NCBI RefSeq assembly: GCF_900113945.1 | Contig: NZ_FORG01000002.1 | Location: 186,001 to 250,000 of the forward strand | Length of the DNA: 64,000 nucleotides | Direction: 5' to 3' | Origin: Xenorhabdus mauleonii | GTDB taxonomy: Bacteria; Pseudomonadota; Gammaproteobacteria; Enterobacterales; Enterobacteriaceae | Shown here: positions 31,490 to 40,456 of the stretch, piece after piece | Layout: every line of letters begins with the position of its first letter | Position numbering within the stretch: position 1 is the first letter of the stretch | Program-made: the position numbers and the translations under genes | Notes under the pieces: model-generated | What the model was told of the DNA's origin: nothing | What the model saw: the letters and a program-made list of their open reading frames with translations, nothing else | Database searches by the model: none

Positions 31490-31543
31490 GATTTATCCTT
31501 ATGTCTTTTATTATTAGATTGAGAAAGATAAATGTTACGATAA

Positions 31544-31561
31544 GGCCGGTTTTACCCGGCC
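31544..31561. other. Small GC-rich hairpin between hutH and hutT
   Basis: GGCCGG (31544-31549) pairs with CCGGCC (31556-31561) around a 6-base loop. There is no strong T tract on the minus strand, so I read it as an mRNA processing or partial-termination hairpin that could lower hutT relative to hutH. Confidence 0.45.
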
Positions 31562-31581
31562 AAAAACGATGTGATTGTACT

Positions 31582-33114
31582 TTAGTTTGCTAAAATTTTC
31601 CCGGCAGGCAACAACGCAGAAAGTTGCTGCTTAGCCAGCAGTTGAATGGCATCATCAATATCCGGCGCAAAAAAGCGGTCTTTATCATAATACGCCACTT
31701 TCTCACGCAAGATATGACGTGCTTTTTCCAGTATCGGGCTACTTTGCAACCCATGCCGGAAATCCATGCCCTGACAAGCCGTTAACCACTCAATTGCCAA
31801 GATGCCACGCACATTATCAGCCATTTCCCATAAGCGGCGACCTGCGGCTGGTGCCATGGAAACATGATCTTCCTGATTGGCAGAGGTTGGCAAGCTGTCA
31901 ACACTGGAAGGATGTGACAACGCTTTGTTTTCACTTGCCAGCGCTGCCGCAGTCACCTGTGCAATCATAAAACCGGAGTTTACACCGCTGTTTTCAACCA
32001 AGAATGGCGGCAACTGGGACATGTTGCTGTCCATCAACAAAGCAATGCGACGCTCTGACAAAGATCCTATTTCTGCCAGCGCAATAGCCAGATTATCCGA
32101 TGCCATGGCAACGGGTTCAGCATGGAAATTGCCGCCAGAGATCACTTCATCTTCTTCCGCAAATACCAGCGGGTTATCAGAAACCGCATTAGCTTCAACC
32201 ATAATCACGTCAGCCGCGTGACGGATTTGAGTTAAGCATGCGCCCATCACTTGTGGCTGGCAACGCAATGAATAAGGATCTTGAACTTTCGCGCAGTTTT
32301 TGTGGGATTCAGAGATACCACTTTGTTCTTCCAATACCAAACGGTAAAGAGTAGCTACATCAATTTGGCCTTTTTGACCACGCGCTTCATGGATACGTGC
32401 ATCAAATGGCTTGCGGGAGCCTAGTGCGGCCTCAACTGACATTGCACCACAAATAATGGCTGATGCAATCAAGTCTTCCGCGGCAAAAAGCCCTTTCAAG
32501 GCAAAAGCGGTTGAGGTTTGTGTTCCATTGAGTAATGCCAGACCTTCTTTTGCTACAAGCGTGATAGGCTTGAGTCCTGCTTTCTCCAGCGCTTCTTTTG
32601 CCGGCAGCCATTCACCACGATAACGGGCTTTTCCTTCACCCAGCAATAATAAGCTCATATGTGCCAATGGTGCCAAATCCCCAGAAGCGCCGACCGAGCC
32701 TTTACTTGGAATGCAGGGATAAACTTCTGCATTAACCAAAGCAACCAATCCCTGAATAACTTCCAGACGAATGCCAGAATAACCCCGGGCTAGGCTGTTA
32801 ACCTTCAATACCATAATCAATCGGACGATTTCGTCCGCCAAAGGCTCTCCCACCCCTGCTGCGTGCGACATAACTATAGAACGCTGCAACTCTTCCAAAT
32901 CTTGTTCTGCAATACGGGTATTCGCCAACAAACCAAAGCCGGTATTAATGCCATAAGCAGTTCGGTTTTCACTGATGATGCGATTAACGCATGCAACACT
33001 GTTTTCAATCGCGGGGAAGCATTGCTCGTCCAGACGGATGTGAACAGGATGCTGGTAAATATGGCGTAATTCTTCAAGCGTCATTTTTCCGGGACGGATA
33101 GTTATATTTTTCAT
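31582..33114 (-). CDS. hutH: Histidine ammonia-lyase HutH
   Basis: A 510-residue MIO-dependent lyase that turns histidine into urocanate, the first step of histidine breakdown. The Ala-Ser-Gly that forms the MIO cofactor is at residues 143-145 ([14 protein letters not shown]), and the catalytic loop Tyr is in [10 protein letters not shown]. Position 84 is His in MSHAAGVG, as in true histidine lyases; phenylalanine lyases such as Photorhabdus StlA have a non-polar residue there. Upstream hutU is 14 bases away. Length is typical. Confidence 0.96.
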   Translation of the reverse strand: MKNITIRPGKMTLEELRHIYQHPVHIRLDEQCFPAIENSVACVNRIISENRTAYGINTGFGLLANTRIAEQDLEELQRSIVMSHAAGVGEPLADEIVRLIMVLKVNSLARGYSGIRLEVIQGLVALVNAEVYPCIPSKGSVGASGDLAPLAHMSLLLLGEGKARYRGEWLPAKEALEKAGLKPITLVAKEGLALLNGTQTSTAFALKGLFAAEDLIASAIICGAMSVEAALGSRKPFDARIHEARGQKGQIDVATLYRLVLEEQSGISESHKNCAKVQDPYSLRCQPQVMGACLTQIRHAADVIMVEANAVSDNPLVFAEEDEVISGGNFHAEPVAMASDNLAIALAEIGSLSERRIALLMDSNMSQLPPFLVENSGVNSGFMIAQVTAAALASENKALSHPSSVDSLPTSANQEDHVSMAPAAGRRLWEMADNVRGILAIEWLTACQGMDFRHGLQSSPILEKARHILREKVAYYDKDRFFAPDIDDAIQLLAKQQLSALLPAGKILAN

Positions 33115-33128
33115 ATCAATGACACTCC

Positions 33129-34808
33129 TTATTTTTCATTAATCATTGGCAGGTTAAGTCCCTGCTCTTTTGCACATTGGATAGCCAGCTCATAACCGGC
33201 ATCAGCATGGCGCATAACTCCCGTTGCCGGATCGTTATGCAAAACACGGGCAATTCTCTCCGCGGCTTCATCAGTACCGTCACAAACAATCACCATGCCG
33301 GAATGCTGTGAAAAGCCCATGCCAACACCGCCACCGTGGTGCAGGGAAACCCATGTCGCGCCACTGGCGGTATTCAGCAACGCATTAAGTAATGGCCAAT
33401 CAGAAACCGCATCGGAGCCATCTTGCATAGATTCCGTTTCACGGTTAGGACTGGCAACCGAGCCGGAATCCAAATGATCACGACCAATCACGATCGGTGC
33501 GGACAGTTCCCCGCTACGTACCATTTCGTTGAATGCCAATCCCAATTTTGCGCGATCTCCTAATCCTACCCAGCAAATACGCGCAGGCAGGCCTTGGAAG
33601 CTGATGCGCGCTCTCGCCATATCCAGCCAGCGGTGTAAATGGGTGTCATCGGGTAACAGCTCTTTGACTTTGGCATCAGTTTTATAGATATCTTCCGGTG
33701 AGCCGGAAAGAGCAGCCCAGCGGAATGGCCCGATGCCACGACAAAACAGGGGACGAATATAAGCAGGGACAAAACCGGGGAAATCAAATGCGTGTTCAAC
33801 ACCTGATTCTTTCGCCATTTGGCGAATGTTATTACCATAATCGAAAGTAGGTATGCCTTGTTTTTGGAAAGCCAGCATAGCTTCAACATGCACAGCCATT
33901 GAAGCTTTAGCCGCTTGAATCACGACGTCAGGTTCAATTTCGGCACGGCGGCAATACTCTTCCCATGTCCAGCCTGCCGGTAAATAACCATGTAAAGGAT
34001 CGTGAGCACTGGTTTGGTCTGTCACCATATCAGGGCGGACACCACGACGAACCAGTTCAGGCAAAATCTCTGCCGCATTACCACATAATGCGATTGATAT
34101 TGCTTTGCCCTCTTGGGTATAGCGTTCAATGCGCGACAGGGCATCATCAAGGTCAGTCGCCTGTTCATCCACATATTTCGTACGCAGACGGAAATCAATA
34201 CGGCTTTGCTGGCATTCAATGGTCAATGAAGTCGCCCCCGCCAACGTTGCGGCCAATGGTTGAGCGCCTCCCATGCCACCCAAGCCAGCGGTCAGAACCC
34301 AGCGCCCAGCCAAGTTGCCGTTGTAATGTTGGCGGCCTGCTTCCACAAAAGTTTCGTAAGTTCCCTGAACAATGCCCTGACTACCAATGTAGATCCAGCT
34401 ACCGGCTGTCATCTGGCCATACATTGCCAGTCCCTTGGCATCCAGTTCATTAAAATGTTCCCACGTTGCCCAGTGAGGAACTAGATTTGAGTTGGCAATT
34501 AAAACACGTGGTGCGTTTTCATGTGTTTTGAAAACGCCTACAGGTTTCCCTGATTGCACCAGCAGAGTTTCGTCATTTTCCAGATTTTTTAAACTCTCAA
34601 CGATTTTCTCATAACATTCCCAGTTCCTGGCTGCACGGCCTATCCCACCATAAACAACCAGTTCATTCGGATTCTCGGCAACATCAGGATCAAGATTATT
34701 CATGAGCATACGGAGTGGTGCTTCTGTCAGCCAACTTTTTGCTGTGAGTTGTGTTCCTCGGGGAGCTCGAATGATGACGTTGCGGAATTTATTATTTTGT
34801 ATCGTCAC
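33129..34808 (-). CDS. hutU: Urocanate hydratase HutU
   Basis: A 559-residue NAD-dependent hydratase that converts urocanate to imidazolone propionate. NAD contacts are in [20 protein letters not shown]; the active-site Cys lies in [12 protein letters not shown]. The C-terminal [14 protein letters not shown] is a family hallmark. I prefer the GTG at 34808, preceded by AGGTAAAA, which gives a length close to Klebsiella HutU. Upstream codons to 34880 run through the HutC-like operator and are most likely promoter. First gene of hutU-hutH-hutT. Confidence 0.94.
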   Translation of the reverse strand: MTIQNNKFRNVIIRAPRGTQLTAKSWLTEAPLRMLMNNLDPDVAENPNELVVYGGIGRAARNWECYEKIVESLKNLENDETLLVQSGKPVGVFKTHENAPRVLIANSNLVPHWATWEHFNELDAKGLAMYGQMTAGSWIYIGSQGIVQGTYETFVEAGRQHYNGNLAGRWVLTAGLGGMGGAQPLAATLAGATSLTIECQQSRIDFRLRTKYVDEQATDLDDALSRIERYTQEGKAISIALCGNAAEILPELVRRGVRPDMVTDQTSAHDPLHGYLPAGWTWEEYCRRAEIEPDVVIQAAKASMAVHVEAMLAFQKQGIPTFDYGNNIRQMAKESGVEHAFDFPGFVPAYIRPLFCRGIGPFRWAALSGSPEDIYKTDAKVKELLPDDTHLHRWLDMARARISFQGLPARICWVGLGDRAKLGLAFNEMVRSGELSAPIVIGRDHLDSGSVASPNRETESMQDGSDAVSDWPLLNALLNTASGATWVSLHHGGGVGMGFSQHSGMVIVCDGTDEAAERIARVLHNDPATGVMRHADAGYELAIQCAKEQGLNLPMINEK

Positions 34809-34851
34809 GGTTTTACCTATTTTGTTGTTATGAATTTTTCTAATTGTATAG

Positions 34852-34869
34852 TTGTATATACATGTATAT
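34852..34869. promoter_or_regulatory. HutC-type operator upstream of hutU
   Basis: TTGTATATACATGTATAT contains overlapping palindromes (TGTATATACA, and ATATACATGTATAT). The 12-mer TTGTATATACAT is repeated exactly upstream of hutI (38155-38166). Two identical palindromic sites before the two hut transcription units, next to hutC, point to the HutC operator. Confidence 0.8.
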
Positions 34870-35040
34870 TCAATAGGCAAAAATGTGACTCAGGTAAAGT
34901 TGATCATTTGGAGGGTGTTATCATTCACTATACATATCAATAAGATGATAACGATTTATTCTATAATGCTCAGGCTAATATTTTTACTGGTTTTGTGTTT
35001 AGAGTCACATTTGATTTACATTATTTTCACAATGATTAAT

Positions 35041-35080
35041 AAAAAACCTCTTTTATCCAAGAAGAAAAAAGAGGTTTTTT
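35041..35080. terminator. Terminator after hutC
   Basis: A 14-bp stem (AAAAAACCTCTTTT with AAAAGAGGTTTTTT) and 12-base loop. It has a T tract in both directions and ends the hutI-hutG-hutC transcript on the minus strand. Confidence 0.85.
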
Positions 35081-35095
35081 GTCCTGTCAGGCAGC

Positions 35096-35854
35096 TCAAG
35101 AGCTAAAATGTCCCTTTAATTTATATCGCTGCCCGGGAAATAATAATTTCGCGCTGGAAACAATAAACGCTTTCGACCAAGTTCGGCGACTGATTAGCAA
35201 ACACGGCGTATTGGCCTCAATTTGCAGTAACCGGCAAGAGCGAATATCTCCCGCAACAGCTTCAACAATATGTTCGCCTTCTGTCAAAGGCGCTACTTTT
35301 GATAAATAATCATGGGCAGTTTGCTGGCTGAAATCTTGCTGCAAATATTCCGGTGCTGCCTGCGCATTGACATAGCGATCTTCAATTTGCACAGGTACCT
35401 CGTTCTCATAGTGAACAATAATCGAATGATAGATTGGTGTACCCACCGCAATGCCAAATTCCGCTGCCTGCGTTATATTGGCTTCCACTTCAGATAGTTT
35501 CAGCACCTTGCAGCTATGCTGATGGGAGCGTGAAGTAATTTCATCTGCGATACTGTGGATTTCAAACAAAGCGGATTGTCCCTTTGGCTCAGAAACAAAC
35601 GAACCGACACCTTGCAGGCGGAACAAAAAACCTTCAGCCGTAAGTTCACGTAATGCCCTGTTGGCCGTCATGCGGCTGCAATGAAATTGTTTGACCAACT
35701 CCGCTTCCGAAGGAACCCGATCATGCGGTTTCCATTCCCCTGTATAGATCTTCTCAATAATCGCTTGTTTGAGCTTGGCATACAAAGGTGCCGGTTTGGC
35801 AACTGTCTCTGGTAAATCGGCTGTCACAATTACTTCCCTCAACGTTTTATCCAT
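35096..35854 (-). CDS. hutC: Histidine utilisation repressor HutC (GntR/UTRA)
   Basis: A 252-residue GntR-family repressor. The N-terminal winged helix-turn-helix includes DRVPSEAELVKQFHCSRMTANRALRELTAEG at about residues 45-75. A C-terminal UTRA ligand domain (from about 95) normally binds urocanate, which releases the operator. It is last in hutI-hutG-hutC, 9 bases after hutG, so it probably represses its own operon through the TTGTATATACAT sites. Confidence 0.94.
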   Translation of the reverse strand: MDKTLREVIVTADLPETVAKPAPLYAKLKQAIIEKIYTGEWKPHDRVPSEAELVKQFHCSRMTANRALRELTAEGFLFRLQGVGSFVSEPKGQSALFEIHSIADEITSRSHQHSCKVLKLSEVEANITQAAEFGIAVGTPIYHSIIVHYENEVPVQIEDRYVNAQAAPEYLQQDFSQQTAHDYLSKVAPLTEGEHIVEAVAGDIRSCRLLQIEANTPCLLISRRTWSKAFIVSSAKLLFPGQRYKLKGHFSS

Positions 35855-35863
35855 CCCACCAGA

Positions 35864-36823
35864 TTATCCATTCCACCAGTGCACCAACTGCCATGCAAGG
35901 CGAGCTGCTGCTTTTCCTCCCATTCCCTGAATATCATGCAAAGGATTAAGTTCGACCAGATCTACAGCCTGCAACTTTTTGCTCTGACAAATAAGCTGAA
36001 TTAATGGCAAGAGTCGGTCTAGTGGAACCCCTAACGCCGCAGGCGCTGACACTGCGGGCATTTGCCAAATTGGCAACACATCCAAGTCAATGGTCATATA
36101 AATAATATCGACTTGATTGATGATATCTTGTAATTGCTGCTGAACTTTGTCCAGCATGGGCTCGACGCAATGTGTATCCCAAATAATGGTGACATCAAGG
36201 TGATTGGCCTCATCCAACAATGCTTGGGTATTCGAAGCCAAGCTCGCCCCAACACAAGTGTAATTAAATAAGCGCTGTTGCTGCTGGCAATAATGGGCAA
36301 GCTGGCGAAATGGAGTACCGGATGTGGGTTGCGGCGAATTTCTCAGATCCAAGTGGGCATCAAAGTTGATAATGCCGACGCGCTGGGTCGGAAATGCACG
36401 ATAAACTCCCATGCCATGGGCAAATGCCGTTTCATGCCCTCCACCAAAAATGAGTGTCTTCATCTTTTGCTGCTGGCATTGATAAACCGCATCACTGAGG
36501 GCACCTTGCGCTTCACTCAATTTCTCCGGGTTCGCGCGAATATTACCCAAGTCAACCAGTCGATCATGACCATCATAGCTAGCCAAATTAGCCAATGACT
36601 GACGCAAATAATCAGGCCCTAACTTTGCTCCCGGACGGCCTTGGTTGAGCTTTACGCCTTCATCGCATTCAAATCCCAACAAAGCAATATGGTGAGGATA
36701 TTCTTCCGGAGGGAAACGGGCGGGTTGCTGTATTACTTGGAACACACGCAAGGCATTATCTGCTTCTGCAAGATCATTGCGCCCTTGCCAGATATTTTCT
36801 GATATCGGATGCCATAAATTCAT
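35864..36823 (-). CDS. hutG: Formimidoylglutamase HutG
   Basis: A 319-residue ureohydrolase (arginase) family enzyme that splits formimidoylglutamate to glutamate and formamide. The dinuclear Mn ligands are all visible: His in FGGGHETAFAHG, the Asp/His set in IINFDAHLDLR, and the Asp pair in MTIDLDVLP. SAPAALGVPLDRLL completes the active site. It sits between hutI (17 bases) and hutC (9 bases), so the three are probably one operon. Confidence 0.95.
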   Translation of the reverse strand: MNLWHPISENIWQGRNDLAEADNALRVFQVIQQPARFPPEEYPHHIALLGFECDEGVKLNQGRPGAKLGPDYLRQSLANLASYDGHDRLVDLGNIRANPEKLSEAQGALSDAVYQCQQQKMKTLIFGGGHETAFAHGMGVYRAFPTQRVGIINFDAHLDLRNSPQPTSGTPFRQLAHYCQQQQRLFNYTCVGASLASNTQALLDEANHLDVTIIWDTHCVEPMLDKVQQQLQDIINQVDIIYMTIDLDVLPIWQMPAVSAPAALGVPLDRLLPLIQLICQSKKLQAVDLVELNPLHDIQGMGGKAAARLAWQLVHWWNG

Positions 36824-36840
36824 GTTCTATTCCTTGCCAC

Positions 36841-38109
36841 TTAATTAATGTTATTTAGATGAGCATGACATGTCATTTCACCGCGATAAATACGATGAAC
36901 CAGTGGGTTGTGCCCCAATTCGTATAAAATATCAACCGGGTTTTCAGCATCCCAAACAATAAAATCAGCCATATAACCTGCTGCCAATTGGCCGTGGCTA
37001 TCTCCCCGACCTAATGCTCGCGCGGCATGGATAGTTACCCCCTGCCACGCTTCCTCTGGTGTTAAACCAAACTGCACACAGGCCATGTTCATAATCAGAC
37101 GCAGGGAAGTAAAAGGACTGGTTCCCGGATTGAAATCCGTCGAAATCGCCATTGGGATCCCGTATTGACGCAATAACTCGACAGGCGGGCGTTTGGTTTC
37201 CCGCAAGAAATAAAATGCCCCCGGCAGTAACACGGCAACCGTCCCACTATCGCTAATGGCTTTAATTCCCTTTTCATCCAGATATTCAATGTGATCCACT
37301 GACAAGCCCTGATATTCAGCAACCAGTTCACTTCCGCCTAAATTAGAGAGCTGTTCAACATGGCCTTTTACGGGAATTCCCAAACGTTTTGCTGCATCAA
37401 ACAAGCGCTTGGTTTGATTGAGATTAAAACCGACGGTTTCACAAAACACATCTACGGATTCAAATAGCTGCTTTTGCCAAAGAGCAGGGAGGATAATATT
37501 ACAAACTAAATCAATATAGGCATCAGGATCATGTTTATATTCAGGGGGGGTCGCATGGGCAGAAAGTAGTGTCGGGCTGATTTCGATGGGGTTTTTCTGT
37601 GCCAATGCCCGCACAACATTCAACTGTTTTTCTTCATTCGCCAGATCCAAGCCATAACCCGACTTCATTTCGATTGTTGTCACACCTTCGGCCATCAAAG
37701 CATTAAGGCGTTTTTGTGCAGCAATTTCCAATTGTTGGGCTGAACTATTACGGGTTGCATTAACAGTAAAATTAATACCTCCACCCTGTGCGCTAATTTC
37801 TTCATAGGAGACGCCATTTAAGCGCTGTTCCCATTCAGATGCCCGATTACCTCCAAAAACTAAATGAGTGTGGCAATCGATTAATCCAGGAGTGATTAAC
37901 CGTTTTTCTACATCAATGATTTTACATTGGCCCGTTGAGACACTTCCCGTCGGTAAAATGGCTAAGATCTTTTCATTCCGAGTGATTAAATCATGTTGCT
38001 CTAACATGCTGTAATTATTTTTACCATTAATGCGGCTAATGGCAGGGTTCATTGTGGCAAGTCTGGCATTGCGCCAGATAACATCGGTTTCTTTCAGTTC
38101 AATCGACAT
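36841..38109 (-). CDS. hutI: Imidazolonepropionase HutI
   Basis: A 422-residue amidohydrolase that opens imidazolone propionate to formimidoylglutamate. The metal site begins with [10 protein letters not shown]; further His residues lie in GHVEQ and in [11 protein letters not shown], whose Asp is catalytic. I choose the ATG at 38109 (MSIELKETD), with AGGA about 8 bases upstream; the frame also opens at 38118 and at 38166, the latter inside the operator. First gene of hutI-hutG-hutC. Confidence 0.94.
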   Translation of the reverse strand: MSIELKETDVIWRNARLATMNPAISRINGKNNYSMLEQHDLITRNEKILAILPTGSVSTGQCKIIDVEKRLITPGLIDCHTHLVFGGNRASEWEQRLNGVSYEEISAQGGGINFTVNATRNSSAQQLEIAAQKRLNALMAEGVTTIEMKSGYGLDLANEEKQLNVVRALAQKNPIEISPTLLSAHATPPEYKHDPDAYIDLVCNIILPALWQKQLFESVDVFCETVGFNLNQTKRLFDAAKRLGIPVKGHVEQLSNLGGSELVAEYQGLSVDHIEYLDEKGIKAISDSGTVAVLLPGAFYFLRETKRPPVELLRQYGIPMAISTDFNPGTSPFTSLRLIMNMACVQFGLTPEEAWQGVTIHAARALGRGDSHGQLAAGYMADFIVWDAENPVDILYELGHNPLVHRIYRGEMTCHAHLNNIN

Positions 38110-38154
38110 TATTGTCATCCTGTTATTTGTTCTTATTAATATCGAATCCTCATG

Positions 38155-38166
38155 TTGTATATACAT
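38155..38166. promoter_or_regulatory. HutC-type operator upstream of hutI
   Basis: TTGTATATACAT, identical to the core of the hutU-upstream site, lies about 46 bases before the hutI start. It contains the palindrome TGTATATACA. Confidence 0.78.
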
Positions 38167-38371
38167 TTATTTTATAACCAGACATGATTGTCAAATCATT
38201 TCGTGAATAGCTTGTTTTTTAAAACAATATTTACAAAAAATATTTCTTCAAACCATAGCTTCTATGACCCTCATCGCCTGAGATTATCCACTAATTTTTT
38301 TCTAAGCGAAAATTTTGATAGTGTCTCAGGCACTTGATTTTTTGTCTTTCTTGAACGAAATTCAGATTAGT

Positions 38372-39346
38372 TTATTTTTTCATTTCAATAATATACTGGC
38401 TACTTCCTGTCAGAGAAAACTTCATCTTGTATGTGTTTGTGATAAAAAGCCCGGCCTGCTCTGCTATTGATTCAAATGCGGGTTGACTCCGGGATTTTCC
38501 TGATACAGCAATATCCATATATAAGTCAAACGATTCTGAATCTGCATCACCGGGTTCTTTAACCATCTCGATAATATATAAAACAGAATCTTTTCGCATT
38601 GCTTGATGAATATTACTCAAAATCTCAACAGATTTATTATCTGGCCAATTATGCAAAACATTTTTCATGCAATAAGCATCATATTCTGCTGGAATAGTGG
38701 AAAAGAAATCCCCCTTGATAAAGGCCACACCTTCTGATTCTTTTCTATCAAAATCATATAGATCCATAACATGACATTGAATGTGTGGATAGTGCTTCTT
38801 TATATCTTTTGCTAAAGCGCCCTGGCCTCCGCCGATATCCATGATTGAATAAATCCCATCCAGCGGCATATTTTCAATAATATGCTCGCTCATTATATCA
38901 GTGGCTTTTGACATCAAATCGTCAAAAGCTACTTTAAGTGCCTTATTATGTTCATGGCTAACATAACCAAAGAATGGTTCATGATGGCTAAGTTCAAAAG
39001 CTGATTTTTCGTTCATCTCATTTAGGGATGTGTAGTATTGTGACCAAGCGTTCCAATTGGCTGGATTTAATTCGAATTTTATATTTAATGTTTCAAAGCT
39101 ATTTTGATCACCGAGTGATGCGCACTGCTCAGTAAGGTAAAATTTATCTTCCTTTTTTATTAATACATTAAGTGAGTGCAGGTAATCTAATAGCCGAGAA
39201 AATCTTTCCTGAGAAACTGAGCATAATTGGGCAAGTTGTTCCGCAGTTTTCCCATTTTCATTGCTTAAATATAAAGGAGCTTTGCTTTCAACGAAAGCAA
39301 ACAGTGCAGCAGATTTACGATACGCCATGATCATTTCCACTAACAT
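38372..39346 (-). CDS. SAM-dependent O-methyltransferase (COMT/acetylserotonin type)
   Basis: A 324-residue small-molecule methyltransferase. The N-terminal dimerisation winged helix (residues 1-75) is followed by a class I SAM fold with MDIGGGQGALAKD at about 169-181 and an acidic residue pair at the end of beta-2 (HVMDLYDFDR). A catalytic-base region KNVLHNWPDNKSVEIL matches the KxxLHDW motif of plant-type O-methyltransferases. AAGGA lies just before the ATG at 39346. It is divergent from the A-T-TE synthetase across 1.1 kb and is a likely tailoring enzyme for its product, which is inference from position. Confidence 0.85.
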   Translation of the reverse strand: MLVEMIMAYRKSAALFAFVESKAPLYLSNENGKTAEQLAQLCSVSQERFSRLLDYLHSLNVLIKKEDKFYLTEQCASLGDQNSFETLNIKFELNPANWNAWSQYYTSLNEMNEKSAFELSHHEPFFGYVSHEHNKALKVAFDDLMSKATDIMSEHIIENMPLDGIYSIMDIGGGQGALAKDIKKHYPHIQCHVMDLYDFDRKESEGVAFIKGDFFSTIPAEYDAYCMKNVLHNWPDNKSVEILSNIHQAMRKDSVLYIIEMVKEPGDADSESFDLYMDIAVSGKSRSQPAFESIAEQAGLFITNTYKMKFSLTGSSQYIIEMKK

Positions 39347-39771
39347 TATTTTTCCTTATCAAAATATTATAAAGAGAATAAGCCAAGTTTAAGCCGATTT
39401 ATGTTAACAACACATTACTTTAAATTAGAGAGCATCTAAATACGATTATGTATTAGAGGATCATATTAAATTAATTTTAAAAAGCAGGTTTTAAAATTTG
39501 AAAGTAATCATTTAATTAATGAATAAACAAGTTCGCTTTTCTCGAATAAGGGTATTAAAAAACGATAGGCAGCCTAACAGAATGTGTAAATTCTCGCAAA
39601 ATATATATTGTCAGCATATGCTCATTTATGTATTTTCATACGTGTTAAACTGGATTGAGGTTAAGACGGAATGGTGGCAAATAATGCCATTCAATATGAA
39701 TTGAATCATGTGTCGATTCAAGTGCTTCTTTTCGGAATAAAGTCAGGTTAATTTTCACGTTTACTAACATC

Positions 39772-39951
39772 ATGAAAATACAAACAAAATATCTTCAATG
39801 GCGAGAAGTGCATCACTTCCATTATAAAGAATATTCACAACTGATAAATGTTATCATGGCCTTATCAGCGGGTTTTTCCGATCCAGAAAAAATGCTTTCT
39901 ATTTTTACTCTTATCATTATTTCTATCTTTTATTTTTTGTTACAAAATTAA
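39772..39951 (+). CDS. Possible 59-residue single-span membrane protein
   Basis: A short open frame whose product has a polar, His- and Tyr-rich N-terminal half and a strongly hydrophobic C-terminus (about residues 41-58, LSIFTLIIISIFYFLL). I recognise no family and there is no good ribosome site, so it may be chance in AT-rich DNA or a decayed gene. Position upstream of the synthetase is the only context. Confidence 0.25.
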   Translation: MKIQTKYLQWREVHHFHYKEYSQLINVIMALSAGFSDPEKMLSIFTLIIISIFYFLLQN

Positions 39952-40289
39952 TAAAAAATGAAAATAATTACAATCATTAAATTATTAAATTATTAAATTA
40001 TTAAATATTTACTTACCTATCGATTTAACTATCCAAATAGAATGGGAAAGCCTGGGTTTTTAGTCAATTCATGAATTGGCTATTTACTGCGATGAATATT
40101 CAAAGTTATCTGGGGAGATTTTTATTTAAGGGCATGGGTTTCTGTAACAGGAATCAGTGTGTTCTAGTAATTATAGTGGGGTTATCAATTAATATTATAT
40201 CTTAAGAGGTTGATATGGTTTTATTTTATCAATTAAAGCTGTGTATGGTAAAACTACAAAAGTCCGTATATGCCCTCCTCTTAATACAC

Positions 40290-40400
40290 GTCAAATGACA
40301 ACACAGCAGCAAGTAAGCAAATCCCAAGTTACATAATTACCTCTATGGCTGAGGATGTAGGCATAGCGATAGAGCTGAAACTTGGAATTTGGAAAATCAA
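40290..40400. repeat. Degenerate ERIC-like intergenic repeat
   Basis: The stretch from CGTCAAATGACA to GAAACTTGGAATTTGG resembles by eye the long imperfect palindromes (GCAGCAAG...GTTACATAA...TGAGGATGTAG...AACTTGGA) scattered through Xenorhabdus and Photorhabdus intergenic regions. It is heavily diverged. Confidence 0.45.
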
Positions 40401-40456
40401 AGAAATAAACCTAGAAAGTCTATTTCGTACTTTCTAATAAGAATGGAATATCAAGC

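Larger units (their letters stand above)
39347..40456. other. 1.1-kb AT-rich region between methyltransferase and synthetase
   Basis: Strongly AT-rich, unlike the flanking genes. It holds the divergent promoters, one possible 59-codon gene (39772-39951), simple ATTAAATT iterations at 39975-40005 and a degenerate ERIC-like repeat near 40290-40400. AT-rich leaders of this length are common at H-NS-silenced horizontally acquired clusters. Confidence 0.5.

Noticed and set aside
31582..33114. HutH as a phenylalanine ammonia-lyase (StlA-like) for stilbene synthesis
   Set aside because: It sits in a complete hut set and keeps His84 of the histidine-specific pocket (SHAAG), so histidine ammonia-lyase is the better call.
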